64,000 bases of DNA from assembly GCA_965214305.1 (NCBI GenBank), contig OZ243949.1, forward strand, positions 2,170,001-2,234,000, written 5' to 3'. Below the pieces are notes generated by a model that ran no database searches, was not told the origin of the DNA, and saw only the letters and a list, made by a program, of their open reading frames with translations. The stretch is from Azophilus sp965214305. Its GTDB lineage: Bacteria > Pseudomonadota > Gammaproteobacteria > Pseudomonadales > Azotimanducaceae. The position numbers and the translations under genes were made by a program. Below, in pieces: positions 44,248 through 53,116 of the stretch (its first letter is position 1; the number at the start of each line of letters is the position of its first letter).

Positions 44248-45651
44248 TCAACGCCGGCTTGTGGCATCGGGCTTGCTGTTTGGGCGTCGGCCTGGCCGGG
44301 TCCAGCCTTTGATGTTGCGCTGCTCGTTTCGTTCCACCGCTAATTCGTCGGTACCGACATCATCCGTGATCGTTGAGCCCGCCGCGATGAAGGCACCGGA
44401 TTGGACCCTAACCGGCGCCACCAACGAACTGTTGGTACCCAGAAAAACATCGTCGCCAATCTCGGTGTGGTGTTTGTTTTCGCCATCGTAGTTGCAAGTG
44501 ACCATGCCGGCGCCAACGTTGCAATGCTCGCCGAGCTCCGCATCACCCAAATAGGCGAGGTGTCCGGCCTTGGTGCCCCGGCCCAAACGCGCTTGCTTGG
44601 TTTCGACGAAATTGCCGATGCGAACCCCTTCGCCAAGCTCCGTGCCGGGGCGGATGCGGGCAAAGGGGCCGAGCCGGCAATGCGCCGCCACCTTCGCGCC
44701 CTGCACGACGCTATGGGGTTCGACGACAACACCATCGCCGAGCACGGCATCCTCCACCATCACCCCGGCACCCAAGCACACGCCGCTACCAAGTTGTACA
44801 CGGCCGGCCAGGATGACATTCACATCAAAGAAACAATCTTCCCCGACACGGACTTGGCCGCGGACATCGACCCGTGCGGGATCGGCCATGCTGACGCCAT
44901 CAAGCAGCAATTGCCGCACCACGCGCCCTTGGTAGGCGCGCTCCGCCGCGGCCAATTGAACACGGTCGTTAATGCCCAGGGCCTCGTCCGGTGTCGCCAC
45001 CGACAGGCCGACAATCGGCAGGCCGCGCCGCGCCGCCAAGCCGACCACATCGGTTAGATAATATTCGTTCTGGGTATTGTCGGGCACCACCTGAGCCAAC
45101 AAGCTTTTGAGTTCAGCGGCCCGCAGCGCCAATACGCCGGTGTTGACTTCGTGGATGGCCTGCTGCTCGGGCGAGGCGTCCTTGAACTCGACAATACCCT
45201 TGATCCGGCCGGTGCCGGAACGCTTGATACGGCCCAACTCCGCCGGCTCGTCCAGGTTCGCCACCACGATGGCCAAGGCACCCTTGGCGGCGGCGGACGC
45301 ACAAGCGCTCAGGGTCGATTGCGCAATGAGCGGCATATCGCCGTAGACAACGAGCGCGGTGGCGTCGTCGTCCACGGATGCCAGGGCCTGGGCAACCGCA
45401 TGGCCGGTGCCGAGTTGCTCCGCCTGATGAATGCAGTACAGATCGGCACCGGCGGCGGCCCGCACCTGGTCGGCTTGGTGGCCGACCACAACCAACGTAT
45501 TCCGTACCCCGATCGTCGCCAAGGTGCCCAGCACATGCTCCAGCAGCGTCCGGCCCGCGAGCCGATGCAACACTTTCGGCAAGTTGGAGCGCATGCGCTT
45601 GCCCTCGCCGGCGGCAAGCACGATGGCGACGAGATTGGCAGGGTGCGGCAT
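44248..45651 (-). CDS. glmU: Bifunctional GlcNAc-1-P uridyltransferase / GlcN-1-P acetyltransferase
   Basis: 467 residues from ATG 45651 (AAGGA upstream). N-terminal pyrophosphorylase domain (VAIVLAAGEGKRMRSNLPKV; GTGHAVAQAL; VVYGDMPLI) and C-terminal left-handed beta-helix acetyltransferase (FVETKQARLGRGTKAGHLAY; NVGAGMVTCNYDGENKHHT). It performs the last two steps to UDP-GlcNAc. The C-terminus (after about residue 450) is a little ragged and basic. The frame extends 10 codons further upstream, but PHPANLVAIVLAAG sets the start. Confidence 0.97.
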   Translation of the reverse strand: MPHPANLVAIVLAAGEGKRMRSNLPKVLHRLAGRTLLEHVLGTLATIGVRNTLVVVGHQADQVRAAAGADLYCIHQAEQLGTGHAVAQALASVDDDATALVVYGDMPLIAQSTLSACASAAAKGALAIVVANLDEPAELGRIKRSGTGRIKGIVEFKDASPEQQAIHEVNTGVLALRAAELKSLLAQVVPDNTQNEYYLTDVVGLAARRGLPIVGLSVATPDEALGINDRVQLAAAERAYQGRVVRQLLLDGVSMADPARVDVRGQVRVGEDCFFDVNVILAGRVQLGSGVCLGAGVMVEDAVLGDGVVVEPHSVVQGAKVAAHCRLGPFARIRPGTELGEGVRIGNFVETKQARLGRGTKAGHLAYLGDAELGEHCNVGAGMVTCNYDGENKHHTEIGDDVFLGTNSSLVAPVRVQSGAFIAAGSTITDDVGTDELAVERNEQRNIKGWTRPGRRPNSKPDATSRR

Positions 45652-45727
45652 GGCGGCGGGAAATCCTTGCGGGGGTCTCAATTATAAGGTTGTCAATACA
45701 GCGGCTGGCAATGACCTTGGATGCGGG

Positions 45728-46387
45728 CTAGTAGACGTGCAACTGTACGGTGCTGGCCAGCGAGGATTCGATATCCCAAATCGCCTTGGACACCGCTTGG
45801 CCGATCAGGTCCAGTTGCCGTAGTTGCTGAATGCGTTCCGCGGCCAATTCGAGTTCACTGGCCGACAGCAATTCCCGGAATACACAGCAAACATCGGCTA
45901 AGCAGATGGTCACCACATCCCGGGGGCTCGGCAGCTCGTCGCCGAACAGCACCTTCATGATCCGCAGCTTTACATCACGGGTCGGTTTGTCGTCGACAAT
46001 TTCGTGGCGTTGGGCGTGGAACACCCACAAAATCCGGTTTTCGTGCCTTTCCAGCACGCCGCGCTCGACTAAACGCTGCACCGCTTTGTCGCGAATCGCC
46101 TCTTCCATGCTGGCGGCGCGCTCCACCCAGTATCGCGGCCCGCGCGGTTCGGTTTGCTCGGCAATTTCCTTAAGTATCGGGTCGAGCATGTCATCGCCGG
46201 TGGGGGTTGCATCCAGCAAAATCAGCTTTTCCAAATCCGTATCGATGCGGTTCTCCAACGCCAAATCCATCAACACGCTGCCGCCAAAGGCGTAGCGCGA
46301 AGACCAATCGGCCAAATGCGCGAACTTGCCCTTGCCGTCGTGCAAGAGGAGCAACACGATCTCCTCGGCGAATCTCAAATGTTCCAA
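45728..46387 (-). CDS. GPP34 (Golgi phosphoprotein 3-like) domain protein
   Basis: From TTG 46387, with a GGAGG 6 bases upstream, the protein has 219 residues. It shows the GPP34 pattern: LRFAEEIVLLLLHDGKGKFA, YAFGGSVLMDLALENRIDTD, LDPILKEIAEQ and KAVQRLVERGVLERHENRIL. The domain binds phosphatidylinositol-4-phosphate in eukaryotic GOLPH3; bacterial members are mostly uncharacterised. It lies between glmU and ubiB. Function here is unknown. A TTG at 46417 is an alternative start but lacks a ribosome binding site. Confidence 0.8.
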   Translation of the reverse strand: MEHLRFAEEIVLLLLHDGKGKFAHLADWSSRYAFGGSVLMDLALENRIDTDLEKLILLDATPTGDDMLDPILKEIAEQTEPRGPRYWVERAASMEEAIRDKAVQRLVERGVLERHENRILWVFHAQRHEIVDDKPTRDVKLRIMKVLFGDELPSPRDVVTICLADVCCVFRELLSASELELAAERIQQLRQLDLIGQAVSKAIWDIESSLASTVQLHVY

Positions 46388-46534
46388 TGGGGCCCTCCGC
46401 GCTCTGCTAAGTGACAAGCACGATTAAACGCGGCACGCCAAAGGGATTCAAGATGGAGCCCATGTGACCGATGCCGTGGTCATCGCCGGGACCCTGCCCC
46501 CGCCGGGTGACGTCCGGGCGCATGGCGGGCTTGA

Positions 46535-46678
46535 TTCGATTCCGCCTTTTCGCCATCGCCGTCCCTTTGGGCGGGCGATTGAGGCGAAGATCGAGCCCTA
46601 TTTGACAAAATCGAACGTTCGAGGGGGCGAGCGGAAGCGGATTTGCAGCCGCGAATTCCGAAGGCAGAGGCTCCTAGG
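46535..46678. repeat. R1 repeat, long copy at the ubiB 3' end
   Basis: CCGTCCCTTTGGGCGGGCGA, TTGAGGCGAAGATCGAGCCC, AAATCGAACGTTCGAGGGGG, AGCGGATTTGCAGCCGCGAA and AAGGCAGAGGCTCCTAGG. It matches the reverse complement of the copy at 6740-6930. Its last CTAG contains the ubiB stop codon. Confidence 0.8.
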
Positions 46679-48329
46679 CCTTGGCCATTAGGTAGGAACC
46701 GAGCGCCGCGCTCAGAATCCCCGCAAGGGTGCCGAACCCTTGGGATGCGGCCTGGATTGCGGGTTCCCAGAGCAGAAAGATCGCCATGCCCACCAATACC
46801 GCGCCGGAAAGCCGGCGGCGGCGTCTCCCCCGGTGCAGTTGCGTCACGGATTCCTCCAGCAGGCGCACCCGGGCTTGTTGTTCGCGCTGGCCGCTTTCCA
46901 GGCCGTTCAGCTTGCGCCCCGTCTCGATAATCAACTCCGGCAGCCGGGGTAGCTGTTCGAGCAGTTCCGGTGCCCGTTCCGCGAAGCCGCGCAATACCGC
47001 CAAGGGCCCGACGCGCTCGCGCATCCACCCCTCCATGAAGGGTTTGGCGGTTTGCCACAGATCCAGCTGGGGGTAGAGCTGACGCCCCAGACCCTCGATG
47101 TATAGCAGCGTTTTTTGCAGAAGCACCAGTTGTGGCTGTATCTCCATATCGAAACGCGCCGCCGTTTGGAACAGTTCAACCAGGAAATGCCCGAAAGAGA
47201 TTTCACTTAAGGGCTTGGCGAATATGGGGTCGCAAACTTCGCGAATCACTCGCTCAAATTCTCGTTGGTTGGTGTGCTGCGGTATCCAGCCGGATTCCAG
47301 GTGCAAGCGCGCCACCTGCTCGTAGTCGCGGTTGAAGAAGGCCAGGAGGTTGCGGGCCAGATAGTCCTGATCGCGTTTTTCCAACTTGCCGATAATGGCG
47401 CAATCAAGGGCGATGTAGCGCGGGTTTGCCGGGTCCCGCACATCAACGAAGATGTTTCCGGGGTGCATGTCCGCATGAAAAAAGTTATGCACGAATACCT
47501 GGGTGAAAAAAGTTTCGACACCACGCTTAGCCAGCGTTTCCATGTTCGTGCCGTGCGCCCGCAACGCCGCCACATCGCCGATCGGCACGCCATCGACCCG
47601 CTCCATTACCAGCACATTGGGCCGGGTCAGGTCGTGATAGACCCGCGGCACATAGAGCAGCGGCGAAGCGGCGAAGTTATCGCGCAGCTGTTGGGTATTG
47701 GCGGCCTCCCGCACCATGTCCAATTCGCCGAACACCACCTGCGCATAATCGCGGCTCAGCTCGGGCAGATGCAGGCGCCGGCTGGCGACAATGTGTTTGT
47801 CGAGCCAGGCGGCGAGCCGGAAAAGCACCTCAAGATCGGCACGGATTATGGCTTCCAAGCCCGGCCGCACAATCTTAACCACCACCTCTTCGCCGCCCGC
47901 AAGCCGCGCACCGTGGACTTGGGCAATGGACGCGGAGGCGATGGGTTCCGGGTCGAACCGCTTGATGCGCACAGCAAACGCATCGCCGAGCGCCGCGGCG
48001 GCGATGGCCCTTGCCGCCTCGCCCGGGAAGGGGGGCACATGGTCCTGCAGCTTGGCCAGTTCATCGGCGAAGGCATCGGGCAGCAGGTCGCGGCGGGTGG
48101 AAAGCAGTTGGCCGAACTTGATGAAGACGGGGCCGAGCTCCTCGAATATCCGCCGCAGGCGCACGGGCGCTTCGGCACCGCGGACGGGCAACCAGCGGCC
48201 GGGCCAGAAGCGCAGGAAAGCACGGACGGCGGACGGCAACTCGCCATCAAGCAACAGATCGTTGGGCAGGGCCGCATCCAGACGGTGGCGGGCGGCGATT
48301 CGCGCGATTTGTAGAAGGCGTCGCTGCAT
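46674..48329 (-). CDS. ubiB: Ubiquinone biosynthesis ATPase/kinase-like protein UbiB
   Basis: 551 residues from ATG 48329. It has the ABC1/UADB atypical kinase fold: ELGPVFIKFGQLLSTRRDLL with the KxGQ motif, VKIVRPGLEAIIRADLEVL, VMERVDGVPIGD, HADMHPGNIF and the metal-binding region YIALDCAIIGKL. Two C-terminal membrane helices follow (AVLVGMAIFLLWEP; LAGILSAALGSYLM). It is needed for coenzyme Q synthesis at the membrane. A TTG at 48377 could extend it by 16 residues. ubiE lies just upstream, with no room for ubiJ. The stop is inside an R1 repeat. Confidence 0.95.
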   Translation of the reverse strand: MQRRLLQIARIAARHRLDAALPNDLLLDGELPSAVRAFLRFWPGRWLPVRGAEAPVRLRRIFEELGPVFIKFGQLLSTRRDLLPDAFADELAKLQDHVPPFPGEAARAIAAAALGDAFAVRIKRFDPEPIASASIAQVHGARLAGGEEVVVKIVRPGLEAIIRADLEVLFRLAAWLDKHIVASRRLHLPELSRDYAQVVFGELDMVREAANTQQLRDNFAASPLLYVPRVYHDLTRPNVLVMERVDGVPIGDVAALRAHGTNMETLAKRGVETFFTQVFVHNFFHADMHPGNIFVDVRDPANPRYIALDCAIIGKLEKRDQDYLARNLLAFFNRDYEQVARLHLESGWIPQHTNQREFERVIREVCDPIFAKPLSEISFGHFLVELFQTAARFDMEIQPQLVLLQKTLLYIEGLGRQLYPQLDLWQTAKPFMEGWMRERVGPLAVLRGFAERAPELLEQLPRLPELIIETGRKLNGLESGQREQQARVRLLEESVTQLHRGRRRRRLSGAVLVGMAIFLLWEPAIQAASQGFGTLAGILSAALGSYLMAKA

Positions 48330-48416
48330 CGGCGTGTCGCTATAACCGGGCCAGAATCCGCGGCGAGTTAATGGCAAGCGATCTGAGGAGGCTGTAGACG
48401 CGCGGCCTTATCCATC

Positions 48417-49160
48417 TCAAGCCACCCCCCGGTGAATGGCCGCAATACCGCCGAGCAGATTATGGAACTCGACTTCGCCGAAACGGGCATCCTCCATCAT
48501 CAGCTTTAGGGCCTCCTGACCCGGATGCACCCGAATCGATTCGACGAGGTAGCGGTAACTACCGCCCTCGCCAACCACCAGCTGACCCATTGCCGGCCAA
48601 AAACTTTGCCAAGTGGCGGACAGCCCTTCGAGCACCGGGTTGGCGGGCTTGGAAAACTCCAACACCAAGAGAACGCCGCCGGGTTTCAACACGCGCCGGA
48701 TCTCACCGAGAGCCGTTTGTTTGTCGGTAAAGTTGCGCAGGCCGAAGCCGATGACAACGCGATCGAAGTAATCGGCGGGAAACGGCAGGGTCTCGGCGGC
48801 GGCGCGGCAGCAACGCACCCCGCCAATACCGCCATCAAGCAGCCGGTCCCGGCCTTCGCAGAGCATGGTTGCGTTGCTGTCCGCCAGTATCATGGCACCA
48901 GTCGGGCCCACCGAGGGCGCGATCAAGCGGGTAAGATCGCCCGTGCCGCCCGCCAAATCGAGAACGCGATAATGCTCCCGAACCCCGGCCATTTCCACCA
49001 GCAACCGCTTCAGCAGCCGATGGCTACCCAATGACATCAGGTCGTTCATCAGGTCATAGCGATGCGCGACGGCATCGAATACATCGCCAACCAGCCGAGC
49101 TTTCTCGTCCGCGCTTACCTCTCGGTCGCCAAAACTCGTTTTATCCCCCGCATTGCTCAT
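48417..49160 (-). CDS. ubiE: Ubiquinone/menaquinone biosynthesis C-methyltransferase
   Basis: 247 residues from ATG 49160. Class I methyltransferase with motifs VFDAVAHRYDLMNDLMSLGS, VLDLAGGTGDL (SAM binding), VVIGFGLRNFTDK and EIRRVLKPGGVLLVLEFSKP, all typical of UbiE. It methylates a benzoquinone intermediate. The frame runs 13 codons further upstream, but the family-like sequence starts near DKTSFG. This is the last housekeeping gene before the defence island. Confidence 0.96.
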   Translation of the reverse strand: MSNAGDKTSFGDREVSADEKARLVGDVFDAVAHRYDLMNDLMSLGSHRLLKRLLVEMAGVREHYRVLDLAGGTGDLTRLIAPSVGPTGAMILADSNATMLCEGRDRLLDGGIGGVRCCRAAAETLPFPADYFDRVVIGFGLRNFTDKQTALGEIRRVLKPGGVLLVLEFSKPANPVLEGLSATWQSFWPAMGQLVVGEGGSYRYLVESIRVHPGQEALKLMMEDARFGEVEFHNLLGGIAAIHRGVA

Positions 49161-49380
49161 GGGGGAAGTGTACATGGCCGCCGAACTTTCAGCGCCCATT
49201 CTGTTCGGAAATTCTTATTTTTGGGCTTCGGTACAAAAAGCAATAATGTCCATCAAAAGACAAGTTCAATACGCTAAGAGGGAGAGAGAATGTCGCGCCC
49301 GAACGGCCAAGCCCGACAGGAAAGCGCGCTCAAGGCACGACCTAATGCGTGGGTGCTGCTGCTGGCGGTAAACTACCCCC

Positions 49381-52300
49381 ATGCCGGATGCCTTTCACCA
49401 ATCCCCCATCCTCAATTCGCCCTACGAGGTTCCGGCCCGGCATTGGGTGTTGGACGAGGGACGGCAGCCGACCGACGCCATTGGCGAAGGGCGGCGCAAA
49501 GTGTCGTTCATCTCACCGATCCCTAGGGCGCGCAAGGCGGGCGGGAAACAGGCCCAGTTCGCCCTTGATGCGGAAAGCGAAGCGCTTGCGACCCGCGAGC
49601 AGCAGTACCAACTCATTGCGCTCATCGACAGTCTCCGGCAGCAGCTTGCCCAGTGGCGGGCGCTGCCGGAAGCGCGATGGCGGGTGACGCCGGAAACGGC
49701 ACGGCTGCTCAAGCACTGGCGCCATCATCGGTTCACCGGCTTCCGCCCGTTCTTCTGCCAAGTCGAGGCCGTGGAAACCATCATCTGGCTGACCGAGGTC
49801 GCGCCCCGCCTTGGCAAGGGCGGCAGCCGCTTTCTGGAAGAGATTGAAGCCGCAAGCCGGCAGGCCAACCCCGGCCTTTCGCGGATGGCCATCAAGCTGG
49901 CCACCGGCGCAGGCAAGACCGCAGTGATGGCCATGATCATCGCTTGGCAGACGGTGAATGCCGTGCGTCGTCCGAACAGCCCGCGCTTCACCAAGGGCTT
50001 CCTGGTGGTGGCGCCGGGCATCACCATCCGCGATCGGCTGCGGGTGCTGCAGCCCAACGACCCCGACAGCTACTACGCCAGCCGCGAACTGGTGCCCGCC
50101 GACATGCTGCGGGAACTGGACAAGGCCAAGATCGTCATCACCAACTACCATGCGTTCCAGCTGCGCGAGACCTTGGACCTCGCCAAGGGCAGCCGCGCGC
50201 TGCTCCAAGGTCGCGGGCCAGCCATTGCCAGCCGCGAAACCGAAGGCCAGATGCTGGCTCGGGTGATGCCCGAACTGATGACCATGAAAGGCATCCTGGT
50301 CCTCAACGACGAAGCCCACCACTGTTATCGGGAGAAGCCGGGAGAGGGTGACGAGGGCAAGCTCACCGGCGACGACCGCCGCGAGGCGGAGCGCAACCGG
50401 GAGGCGGCCCGGGTATGGATATCGGGGCTTGAAGCGGCGCAGCGCAAGCTTGGCTTGGCGCGCGTGATCGATCTTTCCGCCACGCCGTTCTTCCTGCGCG
50501 GCTCCGGCTACGCGGAAGGCACGCTGTTTCCTTGGGCCGTCAGCGACTTTTCGCTCATGGATGCCATCGAGTGCGGCATCGTCAAGCTGCCGCGGGTGCC
50601 GGTGGTGGACAACGTGTCGGGCGCTGAGACGCCCATGTTCCGCAATCTTTGGGAGCACATCGGCAAGAAGATGCCGAAGAAGGGTTGGAGTGGCGGCGCG
50701 CCGCTCAACCCACTGGACCTGCCCAGGGAGTTGCAAACGGCCTTGGAGGCGCTCTATGGCCACTACGAGGAGACATTCCGCCTGTGGGAGGAGGCGGGCA
50801 TCGACGTGCCGCCCTGCTTCATCGTGGTTTGCAACAACACGGCCACCTCGAAGCTGGTTTACGACTACATCTCCGGCTTCGAACGCCAAACGGATGGCGG
50901 CGAGCGCCTCGTCCACAACGGTCGGCTGGCGCTCTTCCGCAACTTCGACGAGCACGGCGCACTCTTGGCGAGGCCGCGAACCCTGCTCATAGACAGCCGC
51001 CAGCTCGAATCCGGCGAGGCGCTGGACAAGAACTTCCGCACCGCAGCCGCCGACGAGATCGCCCGCTTCCGCCGCGAGGTCATCGAGCGCACCGGCGACC
51101 GCCAGCAGGCCGAGAAGCTCACCGACCAGGACCTGCTGCGGGAGGTGATGAACACCGTCGGCAAGGCTGGCCGCTTGGGCGGCGGCATTCGCTGCGTGGT
51201 CTCGGTGGCGATGCTCACCGAGGGCTGGGACGCCAACACCGTCACCCATGTGCTCGGCCTGCGCGCCTTCGGCACCCAACTGCTCTGCGAGCAGGTGATC
51301 GGCCGCTCGCTGCGCCGCCAGTCCTACGACCTGAACGAGCAGGGGCTGTTCAATGCCGAATACGCCGATGTGTTCGGCATCCCCTTCGACTTCACCGCCA
51401 AGCCGGTGGTCGCCCCGCCCCAGAAGCCCGCCGAGACCGTGCAGGTGAAGGCGCTCTCGCCGGAGCGGGACGATGCCGAAATCCGCTTTCCCCGAGTGGC
51501 CGGCTACCGCGTGGAACTGCCGGACGACCAACTCAGCGCCGATTTCACCGAGGACTCCAAGCTGGAACTCAGCCCGCAGCTGGTGGGGCCGACGATCACC
51601 CACAACCAAGGTATCATCGGCCAGGGGCACGATCTGACTGTGGACCATCTGGATCGCGTGCGACCGCGCGCGCTGCTCTACCACCTAACCCTGCGGCTGC
51701 TTTACAACCACTGGCGCGACCCCAATGGCGAGCCGGAACTGCACCTGTTCGGCCAGTTGAAGCGCATCGCCGGGCAATGGCTTAAGGAATGCCTCATCTG
51801 CTCGGGCAACACCCGACCGGCGCAGTTGATGATTGCTGATCTGGCCGACATGGCCTGCGAGCGCATTTCAGCGGCCATCACCCGTGCTGAACTGGGTCGC
51901 CAGCCCGTGAAGGCCCTGCTCGATCCGTACAATCCCACTGGCACCACCCGGCACGTCAACTTCACCACCTCCCGTACACTGCGCTACGCTACAGGTGGCC
52001 GATGCCACCTGAACTGGGCCATTCTCGACAGTGGTTGGGAAGGGGAGCTTTGCCGCGTCCTTGATGCGCATCCGAGTGTGCTCGCTTGGGTTAGGAACCA
52101 CAATCTCGGGTTCGAGGTGCCCTACCAGTTTGCTGGCGAGACCCGCAGGTACATCCCGGACTTCATCGCCTTGGTCGATGACGGCGCGGGTGCCGACAAC
52201 CCGCTGCACTTGGTGGCCGAGGTCAAGGGGTATCGAGGCGAGGATGCCAAGGCCAAAAAGGAAGCCATGGACGCCTACTGGGTGCCGGGCGTGAATGCGC

Positions 52301-52698
52301 ACGGTTGCCATGGCCGGTGGGCGTTCCTCGAGTTCCGGGATCCGGTTGTGATGGGCACCGAGCTGGATCGGCTGGCGCGCAGCAAGGGCCGTGGCCATGG
52401 CGTGCCCATAACGAAAGACCAAGCCTTGAATCTACTGCGACAACATAAGCAGACTCTTGAGCAGCGCTTTGGCGTCATCGAACTGGCGCTGTTCGGATCG
52501 ATCGTACGGGACGAGGCTTTTCAAGGCAGTGACGTGGACATTCTGGTCAGGTTCGACGACCCCGCAGCGTTCAGGGCCTACTTCCGGACGGCGTCCTACT
52601 TGGAGGAAGTCTTCGGGCGGCGCGTCGATCTCGTGACGCCAAAGACCCTCCGACCGGAACTGCGACCCTTCGTCGAGCGGGAGGCCATCTATGTCTGA
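49381..52698 (+). CDS. Type III restriction Res-like helicase-nuclease with C-terminal MntA-type nucleotidyltransferase
   Basis: A 1105-residue superfamily 2 translocase: Walker A LATGAGKTAV (about 173), DEAHH (about 310), SATPFF (about 366) and GRSLRR (about 641). A PD-(D/E)xK nuclease follows (PDF at 926-928; EVK at 947-949). Residues about 1008-1105 are a separate minimal nucleotidyltransferase domain with GS-x10-D-x-D (G1039, S1040, D1051, D1053), like the MntA antitoxins that AMPylate HepT toxins. The next gene is a HepT homologue overlapping by 8 bases. A GTG at 52402 is in frame at the domain border and might start a stand-alone 98-residue MntA. The fusion is the odd feature; Res function is well supported. 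Confidence 0.9.
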   Translation: MPDAFHQSPILNSPYEVPARHWVLDEGRQPTDAIGEGRRKVSFISPIPRARKAGGKQAQFALDAESEALATREQQYQLIALIDSLRQQLAQWRALPEARWRVTPETARLLKHWRHHRFTGFRPFFCQVEAVETIIWLTEVAPRLGKGGSRFLEEIEAASRQANPGLSRMAIKLATGAGKTAVMAMIIAWQTVNAVRRPNSPRFTKGFLVVAPGITIRDRLRVLQPNDPDSYYASRELVPADMLRELDKAKIVITNYHAFQLRETLDLAKGSRALLQGRGPAIASRETEGQMLARVMPELMTMKGILVLNDEAHHCYREKPGEGDEGKLTGDDRREAERNREAARVWISGLEAAQRKLGLARVIDLSATPFFLRGSGYAEGTLFPWAVSDFSLMDAIECGIVKLPRVPVVDNVSGAETPMFRNLWEHIGKKMPKKGWSGGAPLNPLDLPRELQTALEALYGHYEETFRLWEEAGIDVPPCFIVVCNNTATSKLVYDYISGFERQTDGGERLVHNGRLALFRNFDEHGALLARPRTLLIDSRQLESGEALDKNFRTAAADEIARFRREVIERTGDRQQAEKLTDQDLLREVMNTVGKAGRLGGGIRCVVSVAMLTEGWDANTVTHVLGLRAFGTQLLCEQVIGRSLRRQSYDLNEQGLFNAEYADVFGIPFDFTAKPVVAPPQKPAETVQVKALSPERDDAEIRFPRVAGYRVELPDDQLSADFTEDSKLELSPQLVGPTITHNQGIIGQGHDLTVDHLDRVRPRALLYHLTLRLLYNHWRDPNGEPELHLFGQLKRIAGQWLKECLICSGNTRPAQLMIADLADMACERISAAITRAELGRQPVKALLDPYNPTGTTRHVNFTTSRTLRYATGGRCHLNWAILDSGWEGELCRVLDAHPSVLAWVRNHNLGFEVPYQFAGETRRYIPDFIALVDDGAGADNPLHLVAEVKGYRGEDAKAKKEAMDAYWVPGVNAHGCHGRWAFLEFRDPVVMGTELDRLARSKGRGHGVPITKDQALNLLRQHKQTLEQRFGVIELALFGSIVRDEAFQGSDVDILVRFDDPAAFRAYFRTASYLEEVFGRRVDLVTPKTLRPELRPFVEREAIYV

Positions 52699-53062
52699 TC
52701 GGTCCGACGCTCGCCCCGGCCGGGCTTGGCGCTGCTATCTGCGGGATATGATTGAGGCTGCGGAAAAGGTTGTTTCCTATACGGATGGGATGGATCGAAC
52801 CTCCTTTTTCGAGAGGGGCCTTGTCTATGACGCGACGATCCGAAACCTGGAATTGCTTGGCGAAGCGGCAAACCGACTTCCCGAGGAGGTGCGCGATCGG
52901 CGCTCCGAAATCCCTTGGCGCGACATGATCGATTTGCGAAATCGTCTGATTCACGGCTATTTCGGCGTTGACGACGACATAGTGTGGGGTGTGGTCGAGA
53001 ACGAGATTCCGGCGCTCATCACCGTGCTGCGAGCGCTTTGGGACGAGACGGACGAATCTTGA
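52691..53062 (+). CDS. hepT: HepT-like HEPN ribonuclease toxin
   Basis: 123-residue all-helical HEPN (DUF86) protein with the active-site motif R-x4-H-x-Y seen as RNRLIHGY (R83, H88, Y90). In characterised pairs HepT cleaves RNA and is silenced when the partner MntA adds AMP to the motif tyrosine. Here the MntA-like domain is at the end of the upstream Res protein, and the ATG of hepT lies before the Res stop codon, so expression is coupled. The mod gene starts 54 bases downstream. Confidence 0.9.
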   Translation: MSDRSDARPGRAWRCYLRDMIEAAEKVVSYTDGMDRTSFFERGLVYDATIRNLELLGEAANRLPEEVRDRRSEIPWRDMIDLRNRLIHGYFGVDDDIVWGVVENEIPALITVLRALWDETDES

Positions 53063-53116
53063 AGCCTGCTGACAGGGAACGTTTGTGCCCGGAATTGGGT
53101 CACTGAGGGGGAACAC

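Noticed and set aside
49513..51684. 723-codon minus-strand frame opposite the Res gene
   Set aside because: Antisense shadow of a gene with clear helicase motifs; no start context and no recognisable domains.
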